A stretch of 64,000 nt of DNA from Rhabdothermincola salaria (lineage in GTDB: Bacteria > Actinomycetota > Acidimicrobiia > Acidimicrobiales > Acidimicrobilacustridaceae): assembly GCF_021246445.1 (NCBI RefSeq), contig NZ_JAJQXW010000001.1:1940168-2004167 (forward strand). The letters run 5' to 3'. Shown here piece after piece: positions 9,305-17,910 of this stretch. Below the pieces are notes generated by a model. That model did not search any database and was not told where the DNA came from. It was given only the letters and a program-made list of their open reading frames with translations. How positions within the stretch are numbered: position 1 is the first letter of the stretch; every line of letters starts with the position of its first letter. A program made the position numbers and the translations under genes.

Positions 9305-9766
9305 GTGCCCCGTCTCCTCGTGGTGCACCACACGCCGTCGCCGGCGACGCACACCCTGCTCGAGGCGGTGCTCGACGGCGCCCGCACCGACGAGCTCGAC
9401 GACATCGAGGTCGTCACCCGGCCGGCCCTCGGCGCCACCACCAGCGACGTACTGGCCGCCGACGGCTACCTCCTCGGCACCCCCGCCAACCTGGGCTACC
9501 TGTCGGGGGCGCTCAAGCACTTCTTCGACACCATCTACTACCCGTGCCTCACCGACACCGTGGGGCGCCCCTTCGGGCTGTGGGTCCACGGCAACGACGA
9601 CACCACCGGCGCGGTGACCGGCGTCGAGAAGATCACCCGAGGGCTGCAGTGGAAGCTGGTCCAGGCGCCCCTCGAGCTCACCGGCGCCCCCACCCGGGCC
9701 GACACCGATGCCTGCTGGGAGCTGGGCGCCTCGGTCGCCGCGTCGCTGGCCGAGGGGTTGGCGTGA
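9305..9766 (+). CDS. Flavodoxin-like / NAD(P)H-dependent reductase family protein
   Basis: This 153-residue protein begins with a GTG 10 bases after the previous stop. The N-terminal VVHHTPSPATHTLLE matches the FMN phosphate-binding loop of flavodoxin-like proteins. GYLLGTPANLGYLSG followed by LKHFFDTIYY matches the loop that cradles the flavin in WrbA/NADPH-FMN reductase-type folds. It probably binds FMN and acts in cytosolic electron transfer or quinone reduction; the partner is unknown. Its stop overlaps the start of the zinc-ribbon microprotein (GTGA), so the two are probably co-translated. Confidence 0.75.
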   Translation: MPRLLVVHHTPSPATHTLLEAVLDGARTDELDDIEVVTRPALGATTSDVLAADGYLLGTPANLGYLSGALKHFFDTIYYPCLTDTVGRPFGLWVHGNDDTTGAVTGVEKITRGLQWKLVQAPLELTGAPTRADTDACWELGASVAASLAEGLA

Positions 9767-9969
9767 CCACCCCCGCCCCCGGCCGCGACACCCCGAACTC
9801 CGAGACCACCGACCCCGAGTCCACCACCTCCGGGGCCGGGACCGGCCGGACCGAGGCCCGAGGGTGCGAATCGTGCGGCGGACCCCACGCCTCGGTGATG
9901 GACACCCCCGACGGACCCTCCCGCCTGTGCCCGCCATGCGCCACCCTCCACGGGCTCGGCTGCCCATGA
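9763..9969 (+). CDS. Zinc-ribbon microprotein (68 aa)
   Basis: The GTG at 9763 overlaps the stop of the flavodoxin-like gene in a GTGA junction. The first 30 residues are Thr/Pro/Glu-rich and look disordered. The C-terminal half holds two CxxC knuckles, CESCGG and LCPPCATLHGLGC, which could bind one zinc ion. It might be a small partner of the flavodoxin-like protein. I do not recognise the family. Confidence 0.6.
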   Translation: MTTPAPGRDTPNSETTDPESTTSGAGTGRTEARGCESCGGPHASVMDTPDGPSRLCPPCATLHGLGCP

Positions 9970-10091
9970 GGCCTCGCCCCACCTCCCGCCCGTGGCGGTC
10001 GTCCCCAGGTCCTGGGCCCGGGCGAGCGCACCCCCCGCCGCACGGGAGCACGGAGGACATCGCACCGGGGACCCGCCGGCAACGGTCCCGG

Positions 10092-10097
10092 TAGTGT
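10092..10097 (+). promoter_or_regulatory. -10 element upstream of Pro-rich DUF4190 gene
   Basis: TAGTGT lies about 77 bases before the ATG at 10174, in the 204-base gap after the zinc-ribbon gene. Apart from this element I see nothing in the gap. Confidence 0.45.
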
Positions 10098-10173
10098 CGC
10101 CGATGCGCGCCGGCTCGGGCAGCCGACCGGCGCACGCCACCAGCGGGCAGCGATCTCTCGAGCGAGGGCGACG

Positions 10174-10788
10174 ATGAGCGACCAGGACCGACCTCAGGAC
10201 CTCCCGTCGAACCCTCCGCCGTACCCACCCCAGAGCGACCCCTGGTACCCACCCGCGGCGCCGCAGTCGACGGCACCACCCTCCAGCGCAGGACCGGGCC
10301 AGGCCCCGCCCCGGTGGATGCCGCCGGCCGGCCCGGGCCAGCCGCCCCCGCCAGGACCCCCCGGAGGCCCGTACGCACCCGGACCCGACCCGTCCGGCGC
10401 CGGGCCCAACCCCTACGGCCCCGGGCCCAACCCCTACAGCCCCGGACCCAACCCGTACGGTGCCGGACCGAACCCGTACGCCCCCGCCCCGGGCGCCGGT
10501 TCGCGCACCAACAGCAACGCGCTGGTCGCCCTCATCGTCGGGGTGGTCGCCCTCGTCGCGTGCCAACCCCTCGGGCTGGTCGCCTTCTTCCTGGGCCGCA
10601 GCGCCCGCAAGGAGATCGCCGAGTCGCAGGGACACCAGGACGGCGACGGACTGGCCGTGGCCGGGCAGGTGATCGGTCTCGTGAGCTGCGCCATCTTCGT
10701 CCTGTCGATCCTGGCCGTCGTCGTCATCATCGTGATCAGCGTGATCACCGCCGCCGCCACCTCCGACCCGAGCACCACCTCGTTCTGA
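10174..10788 (+). CDS. Pro-rich DUF4190-like membrane protein
   Basis: The protein has 204 residues. The first 110 are a Pro/Gly/Tyr-rich cytoplasmic tail containing an imperfect GPNPYxPGPNPY repeat (about residues 76-105). A DUF4190-type domain follows, with two membrane helices at about 115-140 and 165-195 and a polar loop, GRSARKEIAES, between them. The repeat tail resembles tails that make low-affinity multivalent contacts in actinobacterial membrane proteins. It is a paralogue of the gene at 9007. The ribosome site GAGG precedes the ATG. Confidence 0.75.
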   Translation: MSDQDRPQDLPSNPPPYPPQSDPWYPPAAPQSTAPPSSAGPGQAPPRWMPPAGPGQPPPPGPPGGPYAPGPDPSGAGPNPYGPGPNPYSPGPNPYGAGPNPYAPAPGAGSRTNSNALVALIVGVVALVACQPLGLVAFFLGRSARKEIAESQGHQDGDGLAVAGQVIGLVSCAIFVLSILAVVVIIVISVITAAATSDPSTTSF

Positions 10789-10795
10789 CGTCGCC

Positions 10796-11194
10796 ATGGC
10801 CGAGACGATCCCCACCGACGACGGGGTGGACGCCGCGCTCGCCGCCGTGCGCCAGCGCTGTCTGGCCCTGCCCGAGGTCACCGAGAGGCTCTCGCACGGG
10901 GCGCCCACGTTCTTCGTGCGGGGCACGACCACCTTCGTGATGTTCCACGACGACCACCATGGCGACGGCCGCCTGGCGCTGTGGTGCGCGGCGCCGTCGG
11001 GGGTGCAGGCCGAGCTCGTGCGCACCGAGCCCGACCGCTTCTTCCGCCCGCCCTACGTGGGCCACCGCGGCTGGATCGGCGTGCGCCTCGACGTGGCCCC
11101 CGACTGGGACGAGATCGAGGGGATCGTCACCGAGGCGTACCGCTGCGTGGCCCCCAAGCGCCTCGCCGAGCGTCTCGACGACGACCGGCCCTGA
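10796..11194 (+). CDS. MmcQ/YjbR family protein
   Basis: This 132-residue protein begins 7 bases after the previous stop. LALPEVTERLSHGAPTFFVRG, read in two parts, and the following FVMFHDD segment match the MmcQ/YjbR (CyaY-like) fold. The segment VGHRGWIGVRLD is the characteristic second half, and the C-terminal helix AYRCVAPKRLAERL completes the domain. These proteins have a DNA-binding-like fold but no proven general function. It is probably co-transcribed with its plus-strand neighbours. Confidence 0.8.
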   Translation: MAETIPTDDGVDAALAAVRQRCLALPEVTERLSHGAPTFFVRGTTTFVMFHDDHHGDGRLALWCAAPSGVQAELVRTEPDRFFRPPYVGHRGWIGVRLDVAPDWDEIEGIVTEAYRCVAPKRLAERLDDDRP

Positions 11195-11245
11195 CGACGG
11201 CGACCGGGCGCCGGCGGGCCCGTCGGGCGTGGCAGGCTCACGGCC

Positions 11246-12436
11246 ATGGAGCTCTTCTTCGACGATGCCGACATGGACGGTCAGCTGCAGCGCTCGGTGA
11301 GCGCGGCGTACTCGGGGTCGGCCGACGTCGGCGAGGTGCTGGCGGTGGCGGCACGCATCACCCCCGGCGACTACGACAGCTGGTGGCAGGAGTGGTCGGC
11401 GCTGGCCGAGACCAGCGACCGCGCCGCCGCCGCCGCCCGCCAGGCCGGCCACACCGTCTCGGCCACCAAGGCATTCCTGCGGGCCACCGAGTACTGGCGC
11501 CAGGCGTGGTTCTTCCTGCGCCACGACCTCGACGACGAGCGCCTGCAGTCCGGATGGCGGCGCCACCGGGCCTCCTTCCGGGCGGCCACCGAGCTGTGGC
11601 CCCACGCCACCACCTGGCTCCGGGTGCCCTTCGAGGGGGTCCACATGGAGGGCTACCTCGTGCGGCCGGCCGACGACGACGTGGCCCGCCCCACCGTGAT
11701 CGCGCCCTGTGGCTACGACTCGGCCGCCGAGGCGGGGTGGGCGGCCACCGGCTACATGGCGCTCAGCCGGGGCTGGAACTTCGCGGTCATGGAGGGCCCG
11801 GGTCAGGGCGGGATGCTCTACGAGCACCGCGTCCCCATCCGCCCCGACTTCGAGGTGCCCTTCGCCGCCATGCTCGACGACCTGGTGGGACGGCCGGGCG
11901 TCGACCCCGACCGACTGGCGCTCGTCGGGCGCAGCTTCGGCGGCTACCTGGCCCCGCGGGCGGCCGCCTTCGAACCCCGCATCGCCGCCCTCGTGTGCGA
12001 CCCCGGCCAGGTCGAGTTCACCTCCCGCATGGCCACCCAGATGGGCGACGAGCTCACCGCCAAGGTGCTGGCCGGCGATCCCGAGACCGACGCGTCGCTC
12101 CAAGACATGCTCGAAGGTCCCCGCAACACCGAGTACTGGGGGGCCCGCATGGCCACCCACGGCCAGGGCACCTTCGCCGGCATGCTGCGCGAGCTGCACC
12201 GCTTCGACATCACCGACATCGCCGGACGCATCACGTGCCCCACGCTCATCACCGAGGGCGAGGGCGACTTCGCCAGCCAGAGCACCCAGCTACGAGCGCT
12301 GCTCACCGGCGACGTCACCCTCGTGCACTTCGACATCGCATCCGGCGCAGGGGGGCACTGCGAAGGCTTGGGGGCCACGCTGTTCGAGCAGGCCACCTTC
12401 GACTGGCTCGAGGATCGCCTGGGCCACGCCCCCTGA
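11246..12436 (+). CDS. Alpha/beta hydrolase of the FrsA / dihydroxypseudooxynicotine hydrolase type
   Basis: This 396-residue protein has an N-terminal helical cap (residues 1-120) and an alpha/beta hydrolase core. The nucleophile elbow is GRSFGGY with Ser230. The oxyanion region is VIAPCGYDSAAE and the late acidic and His segments are TEGEGDF and GGHCEG. The long helical N-terminus resembles FrsA-like esterases and C-C hydrolases acting on degradation intermediates. The substrate cannot be told. CAGGCT sits 7 bases before the ATG, a near match to the leaderless layout. Confidence 0.8.
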   Translation: MELFFDDADMDGQLQRSVSAAYSGSADVGEVLAVAARITPGDYDSWWQEWSALAETSDRAAAAARQAGHTVSATKAFLRATEYWRQAWFFLRHDLDDERLQSGWRRHRASFRAATELWPHATTWLRVPFEGVHMEGYLVRPADDDVARPTVIAPCGYDSAAEAGWAATGYMALSRGWNFAVMEGPGQGGMLYEHRVPIRPDFEVPFAAMLDDLVGRPGVDPDRLALVGRSFGGYLAPRAAAFEPRIAALVCDPGQVEFTSRMATQMGDELTAKVLAGDPETDASLQDMLEGPRNTEYWGARMATHGQGTFAGMLRELHRFDITDIAGRITCPTLITEGEGDFASQSTQLRALLTGDVTLVHFDIASGAGGHCEGLGATLFEQATFDWLEDRLGHAP

Positions 12437-12524
12437 CCGCCACCTGCCTGCCTGACCCCGACCTGAACGTCATCTGACCGTGGCCGAGGCCTGCGCCCTG
12501 CGTGCGCCGGACCGACCAGCCACG

Positions 12525-12530
12525 TATCGT
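12525..12530 (+). promoter_or_regulatory. -10 element upstream of PAS-GGDEF gene
   Basis: TATCGT gives a predicted transcript start near 12537. The leader is about 80 bases and ends in the GAGGA ribosome site of the gene at 12617. The 180-base gap holds nothing else I can identify. Confidence 0.45.
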
Positions 12531-12616
12531 CTCCCGGGGCGGCGGGTCTCCCACCATCCGTGGTGGGTCGGGGAAGGGACAACTCGGGTGGCCACGGAAC
12601 CGGACGAGGACTGGCG

Positions 12617-14287
12617 GTGAACCCCGAGCCGTTCACGATCCGCCACGACCTGTCCCGCCCCTTGGCCGACTGGGACCTCGACGCGCTGGTCGCCCTGAGC
12701 GCCGGCGCCCAGGTGCAGGCCGAGGGCGAACCCGACGCCGTGGCCAGGGTCCTGCGGGCGGTCCAGGGCGACGCCGTCGTGGTCAACCACGTCAGCGACC
12801 TCGGACGGGGGTTGCACACGGTGCACCCCCTCGACCGCACGCACATCGTGGCCGCCTGGCGCCGGGCCCGCGACCACCCGGGGGAGGTCGTCGAGGTCCA
12901 CTGCCGCAGCGCTCGCGGCGACGGTTGGGGCGCGAGCCGCCAACGCTTCCTCAACCTCTACGGCCACCCCGAGCTGGCCGTTTTCTGCATCCTCACCGAC
13001 GAGTTGGCCACGGCCGATGTCGAGTTCACCACCCCCGACACCACCGTCGTGATGGGCGCCCCCGCCCGCTGGGTGCTCATGCACACCAGCCCCATCGGCG
13101 GCATCGAGTCGGTGGAGGGCACCATCGAAGAGCTCCTCGGCGTCCAGTCCGCGTCGCTCGTGGGCACCACCGCCATCGACCTCGTCGACCTCGACGACCA
13201 GAACGCGGCCCTCGGGATCTTCGCCGAGGCCATCCGCGAACCGGGACGGGCCATCTCCGCCCAGCACCGGCTCCGACGACCCGACGGCACCACACTGTGG
13301 GTCGAGAGCACGCTGCTGTTGACCCCGCCCCGGTCCCATCCCTCGGGACCGGCCGACGACTCCACCCTCGTCGTGCTCGTCGTCGACGCCACCGAGCGAC
13401 GGGCCCAGGAGGCCGCGCTGCAAGCCAGCCGCGAGGAGGCACGAGGGCTGGCCGAGGAGTTCCGGCTCCTCGCCGAGGAGGTGCCCTCGGGCGTGTTCCG
13501 CGCCGACATCGGCGGCAACGTGCAGTTCGCCAACTCCCACTTCGTCGACCTCGCCGGCGGCCGCCCGGTGGCCAACCTCGCCGACCTCGCCCACCCGGGC
13601 GACCGCGACCGGGTGGAGGCCGCCCGGGCCGCGGCCATCCGCCACCACGACGACGGCCGACCCGGCGACGACACCGTCACCGTCGAGTTCCGCTCGGCGT
13701 TGCCCGACGGCGGCAGCCGCTCGCTGCGGGTGCGAGCCCCCCGCAGCGGCTCCGGTGCTCCGTCCGGGCTCATCGGGGTGTTCACCGACTCCACCCCCAC
13801 CGCCCGGCTGCGCGAGGAAGCCCGCACCGACCCCCTCACGGGCCTGCGCAACCGCACGGCCCTCGACGACCACATCGAGACCGCCATCGGTGCCGGCCGC
13901 GAGGTGGCGGTGATGTTCATCGACCTCGACCGCTTCAAGGAGGTCAACGACGCCCACGGCCACCATGCGGGCGACGCCGTCCTGCAGGTCGTGGCCAAGC
14001 GCCTCCGCGGCTGCACTCGACCCACGGAGATGGTCACCCGCTACGGGGGCGACGAGTTCGTGATCGTGAGCACCGACCCCGCACCCGACATCCTCGAGAA
14101 CCTCACCGGGCGCGTGCACGGGGTGCTCGACCACCCCATCCGGGTCGACGGCCTGCTGTGGCAGCCGTCGGCCAGCCTCGGCCTGGCGTTGTCGGAGCCG
14201 GGCGACGGCCCCGCCGACGTGCTGCACCGCGCCGACCACGAGATGTACCAGGCCAAGCAGCGCCGCCGCCGGCCGGCGTCGTCGTAG
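12617..14287 (+). CDS. PAS-GGDEF diguanylate cyclase
   Basis: This 556-residue protein probably makes cyclic di-GMP from two GTP. A weakly conserved sensory region fills residues 1-150. PAS-like domains follow at about 155-275 (GIESVEGTIEELLGV) and 285-400 (VFRADIGGNVQFANSHF). The GGDEF domain runs from about 405 and has an intact RYGGDEF near residue 476. The inhibitory I-site position reads RPTE rather than RxxD, so product feedback may be weak. I start at the GTG at 12617 because GAGGA lies 6-7 bases upstream; the upstream in-frame ATG at 12560 has no such signal. It faces the next GGDEF-EAL gene convergently. Confidence 0.85.
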   Translation: MNPEPFTIRHDLSRPLADWDLDALVALSAGAQVQAEGEPDAVARVLRAVQGDAVVVNHVSDLGRGLHTVHPLDRTHIVAAWRRARDHPGEVVEVHCRSARGDGWGASRQRFLNLYGHPELAVFCILTDELATADVEFTTPDTTVVMGAPARWVLMHTSPIGGIESVEGTIEELLGVQSASLVGTTAIDLVDLDDQNAALGIFAEAIREPGRAISAQHRLRRPDGTTLWVESTLLLTPPRSHPSGPADDSTLVVLVVDATERRAQEAALQASREEARGLAEEFRLLAEEVPSGVFRADIGGNVQFANSHFVDLAGGRPVANLADLAHPGDRDRVEAARAAAIRHHDDGRPGDDTVTVEFRSALPDGGSRSLRVRAPRSGSGAPSGLIGVFTDSTPTARLREEARTDPLTGLRNRTALDDHIETAIGAGREVAVMFIDLDRFKEVNDAHGHHAGDAVLQVVAKRLRGCTRPTEMVTRYGGDEFVIVSTDPAPDILENLTGRVHGVLDHPIRVDGLLWQPSASLGLALSEPGDGPADVLHRADHEMYQAKQRRRRPASS

Positions 14288-14304
14288 GAAGGGCGAGAGC
14301 CGAC

Positions 14305-14324
14305 CGGGCCCCGAGAGGGGCCCG
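14305..14324. terminator. Hairpin between two convergent GGDEF genes
   Basis: CGGGCCCC, a GAGA loop and GGGGCCCG form a perfect 8-bp stem in the 42-base gap between the two convergent genes. It can act in both directions. It has no U-tract, as is usual in this GC-rich window. Confidence 0.6.
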
Positions 14325-14329
14325 AGGGG

Positions 14330-17300
14330 TCACCGGGCTTCGGCCTCGATCCAGTCGAGGAGGGTGGCGCCGTCCACCGGGCGGCTCCACAGGTAGCCCT
14401 GCCCCCAGTCGCAGCCCAGCTCGACCAGCTCGGCGGCCTGCGCCTCGCTCTCGACCCCCTCGGCGATGGTGAACAGGTCGACGGCGTGGGCCAGAGCGAT
14501 GATGCCCTCGACGATCGCCCGGTCGCGGAGGCTGTCGGTGAGCCCGCTCACGAAGGTGAGGTCGATCTTGAGGCAGTCGACCGGCAGGCGGCGCAGGTAG
14601 GTCAACGACGAGTACCCGGTGCCGAAGTCGTCGATGGCGATCTGCAGGCCGAGGTCGCGCAGGGCCCCGAGCCGGGCGATGGAGGTGACCGGATCGCCCA
14701 TGACCGCCGTCTCGGTGATCTCGAGCATGAGCCGGGTCGGGTCGATCCCGGTCTCGGCCACCACGGCCTTCACCCGGTCCACCAGGTCGGGCTGGGCCAG
14801 CTGACGGGCCGACAGGTTGACCGAGACCATCGACGGGGCCGACCTCCCCGACTCCTGCCACGCGCAGAACTCCCGACAGGCCTGGGCCAGCGCCCACTCC
14901 CCGATGGGGTTGATGAGCCCGGTGCTCTCGGCCACGTCGATGAAGCGCGCCGGGGCCAGCAGGCCGTGCTCGGGGTGCTCCCAGCGCAGGAGGGCCTCCA
15001 CCCACACCCCTTCGGTGCCGTCGGCGCGGGCGAGGGCGACCTCGGGCTGCCAGACGAGGCGGAACTCGTCGCGTGGCAACGCGCGGCGGAGGTCGTTGGT
15101 GAGATCGAAGCGCTCGATCGCCCGGTCGCGCATCTGCGTGTCGAAGATCTCGTGGCGGGATCGCCCTTGCTCCTTGGCCCGGTACATGGCCCCGTCGGCC
15201 TCGCGCAACAAGACGTCGGCCGACGCCTCCTCCCCCGTGCGTGCGGTGATGCCGATCGATGCGGTCACGTAGGTCTCCACCCCGTCGATCGCGATCGGGG
15301 TCGCCATCGCCTCGGCGACGCGCTCGGCCACCATCGCGGCCTCGGTGACGTCGTGGACGCCCTCGCAGAGCACGGCGAACTCGTCGCCGCCGAGGCGGGC
15401 CACGGTGTCGCCGGCTCGCACCGCGTCGACGAGGCGTTCGGCCACCACCACCAGGAGCTGGTCGCCCACGTGGTGGCCGAGGGCGTCGTTCACCAGCTTG
15501 AACCCGTCCAGATCGATGACCAGCACGGCCAGCGTGGCCCCGTCGCGCTGGGCAGCCGCCGCCGCATGCTCGATGCGGTCGACGAGCAGGGTGCGGTTGG
15601 GGAGTCCCGTGAGGCCGTCGTGCAGGGCCAGGCGCCGCAGCTCGCCCTCGGTCTCGGCCTGGTCGAGTCTGGCCGAGACGATGTTGCCCAGCGCCACCAC
15701 GAAGTTGGCCTCGTCTTCCCCGAACGAGCGGTCACCCAGGGCGAAGCCGGCGAGCACGCCGTGGTCGGCGCCCCGGCGACGCACCGGCACCGCGACCACC
15801 GCCTCCACCGGGAGGACGAGCTGCTCCATCCATGTGCGATAGCGGGGGTCGCGGGCCAGACCGGTGAGGATCGGCTCGCGTTCGATCCGAGGCAGGAACG
15901 CCTCCAGCAGCCCGGCCTGGGCCTCGGTCAGGGGTTCGCCCTTGCGGGCGGTGAGGGCGCCGAACTGCGCTCGGACCACCGCGCCGTGGGCGGTGGCCTC
16001 CCCCGTCTGGCGGTGGGCCAGCTCGACGAACATGGCGATGTCGACCCCCGCGGTGCGGGCCAGGCTCTCGGTGACCACGTCGATCACGGCGTCGACGTCG
16101 CCCTCGGCCAGGGCCAGCTGGCCGACCCGGGCGATCTCGGCCTGCATGGTCGCCTGCCGCTCCAGGTCGCGCCGGGCGGCCACCTTCTCGGTGATGTCCG
16201 AGGACACCCCGATGAAGCCCGCGACCCGTCCATGGTCGTCGACGATCGGCGTGTTGTGGATCGAGAGCGGCACCTGCGCGCCGTGCCTGGTCTCCACCAC
16301 GATCTCGTCGGTCCACGGTCGGCGCTCCCTCATCGCCGCAGTGGCGGCGTCGATGTGCTGGGCACCCTCGACCACCGGCGCCACGTCGCCCGCCAGGCGT
16401 CCGATCGCCTCGCGCGCGCTCCAGCCGAAGAGCCGCTCCGCGGCGCTGTTCCAGTAGGTGACCCGAGCCTCCCGGTCGGTGGCGATCACCACCTCGCCCA
16501 CCGACGACAACAGCTCCGCCTGGAAGCGCATCGCATCGCGCGCGGCTCGGCTCTCGGTGATGTCGTGCATGTTGCTGAGGACGCCGTCGGGCCCGAGGTG
16601 GTCGGTGCGGTTGGTGAGGTACACCTCCATCCATCGCCACCCGCCGTCACGGTGCCGAAGCCGCATCTCCGCCGACGACGTGGCCCCCGGTTCCCCCTGC
16701 ACCGCCGTCCACGCCTCGAGGGTGAGGTCGAGGTCGTCCGGGTGCACGTCGTCGGCGAGGTCCTCTCCCAGATAGTGCTCCGGAGGGAACCCGGTGATGG
16801 ACTCGACGCTGTCGGTGATCCACAGCGCCCGTCCCTCGCGGTCGAGCACGCTCACCACGTCGCGGCCGAGGGAGAGCACGGCCTGCAGCTGGGCTTCGCT
16901 CTGCACCGCCCGTTGCCGAGCCTCGGCCTGTGCCTCACGATCGGCGAGGGCCTGCAGGGCGAAGGCGACGTCGGCCGCCAGTTGCTCGAACAGCTCGACC
17001 AGCCCGTCGTCGAACATGCCCACCCGCGACCCGTAGAGGGCCAGCGAGCCCACGATCGTGTCGTGCACGCTGATCGGCAGGCAGCACGACGACGCCAGGC
17101 CTCCTGCCACGACCCCGCGGCGATGCACGTCGTAGGGCGTGGCCGCGGCGATGTCGTGCACGACGCACGGCCGGCCCTCGGCGATGGCACGAGCCGACGG
17201 CAGTGGGCTGTCGAGCGAGATCGTCGTCTCGGCCACCCGTTCCGCCCCCAGGCCCGCCGCCGCCAGCGGGACGAGCGACCCTTCCTCACGACGCTCGCCC

Positions 17301-17491
17301 ACCCAGGCGAGCACGATCTCGGGGTCCTGCACCGCGACATCGCACACGCCCTGCAGGATCTCCTGTCGGGTCGCGGCCCGCAGCACGGCGCCGTTGGCGG
17401 CCGCCAGCATCGAGTAGAACCGCCCTCGGCGGTGGCCCGCGCTCACGGAGCGTGCGCTGCCGTGAGCGGCGGGTTCTCCGTCGGCCGTCAC
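14330..17491 (-). CDS. GAF/PAS-GGDEF-EAL bifunctional cyclic-di-GMP enzyme
   Basis: This is a large cytosolic sensor of about 1053 residues. The order is an N-terminal GAF-like domain (about 30-195), a PAS with PAC segment (about 215-330), a second PAS (about 335-450), a second GAF (about 475-610), GGDEF (about 625-790) and EAL (about 805-1050). The cyclase motif is RLGGDEF with an intact RAGD inhibitory site. The phosphodiesterase motifs are all present: EALLRW, VNLS, EITET, IDDFGTG, LKID, AEGVES and QGYLW. It can therefore plausibly both make and degrade cyclic di-GMP. I start at the GTG at 17491 because GGGGGGAG lies 6 bases upstream. Confidence 0.9.
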   Translation of the reverse strand: MTADGEPAAHGSARSVSAGHRRGRFYSMLAAANGAVLRAATRQEILQGVCDVAVQDPEIVLAWVGERREEGSLVPLAAAGLGAERVAETTISLDSPLPSARAIAEGRPCVVHDIAAATPYDVHRRGVVAGGLASSCCLPISVHDTIVGSLALYGSRVGMFDDGLVELFEQLAADVAFALQALADREAQAEARQRAVQSEAQLQAVLSLGRDVVSVLDREGRALWITDSVESITGFPPEHYLGEDLADDVHPDDLDLTLEAWTAVQGEPGATSSAEMRLRHRDGGWRWMEVYLTNRTDHLGPDGVLSNMHDITESRAARDAMRFQAELLSSVGEVVIATDREARVTYWNSAAERLFGWSAREAIGRLAGDVAPVVEGAQHIDAATAAMRERRPWTDEIVVETRHGAQVPLSIHNTPIVDDHGRVAGFIGVSSDITEKVAARRDLERQATMQAEIARVGQLALAEGDVDAVIDVVTESLARTAGVDIAMFVELAHRQTGEATAHGAVVRAQFGALTARKGEPLTEAQAGLLEAFLPRIEREPILTGLARDPRYRTWMEQLVLPVEAVVAVPVRRRGADHGVLAGFALGDRSFGEDEANFVVALGNIVSARLDQAETEGELRRLALHDGLTGLPNRTLLVDRIEHAAAAAQRDGATLAVLVIDLDGFKLVNDALGHHVGDQLLVVVAERLVDAVRAGDTVARLGGDEFAVLCEGVHDVTEAAMVAERVAEAMATPIAIDGVETYVTASIGITARTGEEASADVLLREADGAMYRAKEQGRSRHEIFDTQMRDRAIERFDLTNDLRRALPRDEFRLVWQPEVALARADGTEGVWVEALLRWEHPEHGLLAPARFIDVAESTGLINPIGEWALAQACREFCAWQESGRSAPSMVSVNLSARQLAQPDLVDRVKAVVAETGIDPTRLMLEITETAVMGDPVTSIARLGALRDLGLQIAIDDFGTGYSSLTYLRRLPVDCLKIDLTFVSGLTDSLRDRAIVEGIIALAHAVDLFTIAEGVESEAQAAELVELGCDWGQGYLWSRPVDGATLLDWIEAEAR

Positions 17492-17700
17492 GTCTCGCTC
17501 CCCCCGTCCGAGCGCTTCCGCCCCCCCACACACTCGCCTCGGCCGAGTCTAGGGCTCGCCGTCGGCCCGCGACTCGGAGTCGGCCCGGCTCCCGACGCCG
17601 GCTCCGACGGACCGTCCCCTCGGGTCCGTCGCCCCGACCGTCATCGCCGACCGGCGCTCCACGGCTCGACGACCCGACGCTTCGTCGCCGGAAACGCCGA

Positions 17701-17731
17701 GATCCCGGCGCGAGTCCAGCGCGCCGGGATC
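17701..17731 (-). terminator. Terminator after the DUF6458-like microprotein
   Basis: GATCCCGGCGCG, a 7-base loop and CGCGCCGGGATC form a perfect 12-bp stem. It lies 33 bases past the stop of the gene at 17764-17910. Confidence 0.75.
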
Positions 17732-17763
17732 GTCGTGGGGACGGTGACGTCCTGCGGGGATCG

Positions 17764-17910
17764 CTAGGCCCTCGAGCGACCGGACGTGACGGCGGCGACG
17801 ATGAGGCCGACCACGCCGACGGCGGCGACGATCCAACCGATGGTCGAACTGGCGAAGAGGGCGATGAGCACCCCGACGACGATGACGACGAGCGCAGCTC
17901 CGATGGTCAT
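17764..17910 (-). CDS. DUF6458-like two-helix membrane microprotein (48 aa)
   Basis: This short gene encodes two membrane helices (about residues 3-20 and 24-41) joined by SSTIGW and ends in a basic tail, SGRSRA. The pattern MTIGAALVVIVVGVLIA matches DUF6458-type actinobacterial proteins of unknown function. The ATG overlaps the stop of the CHASE-GGDEF gene (ATGA). A near-perfect ribosome site, AAGGAG with 7 bases of spacing, lies inside the last codons of that gene. Coupling to a membrane-bound cyclase suggests a small partner subunit (inference). A strong terminator follows. Confidence 0.8.
   Translation of the reverse strand: MTIGAALVVIVVGVLIALFASSTIGWIVAAVGVVGLIVAAVTSGRSRA

Noticed and set aside
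14486-17767. 1093-residue plus-strand frame opposite the GGDEF-EAL gene
   Set aside because: Composition is His/Gly/Val/Arg-rich with no domain. The minus strand has all catalytic motifs of the real protein.
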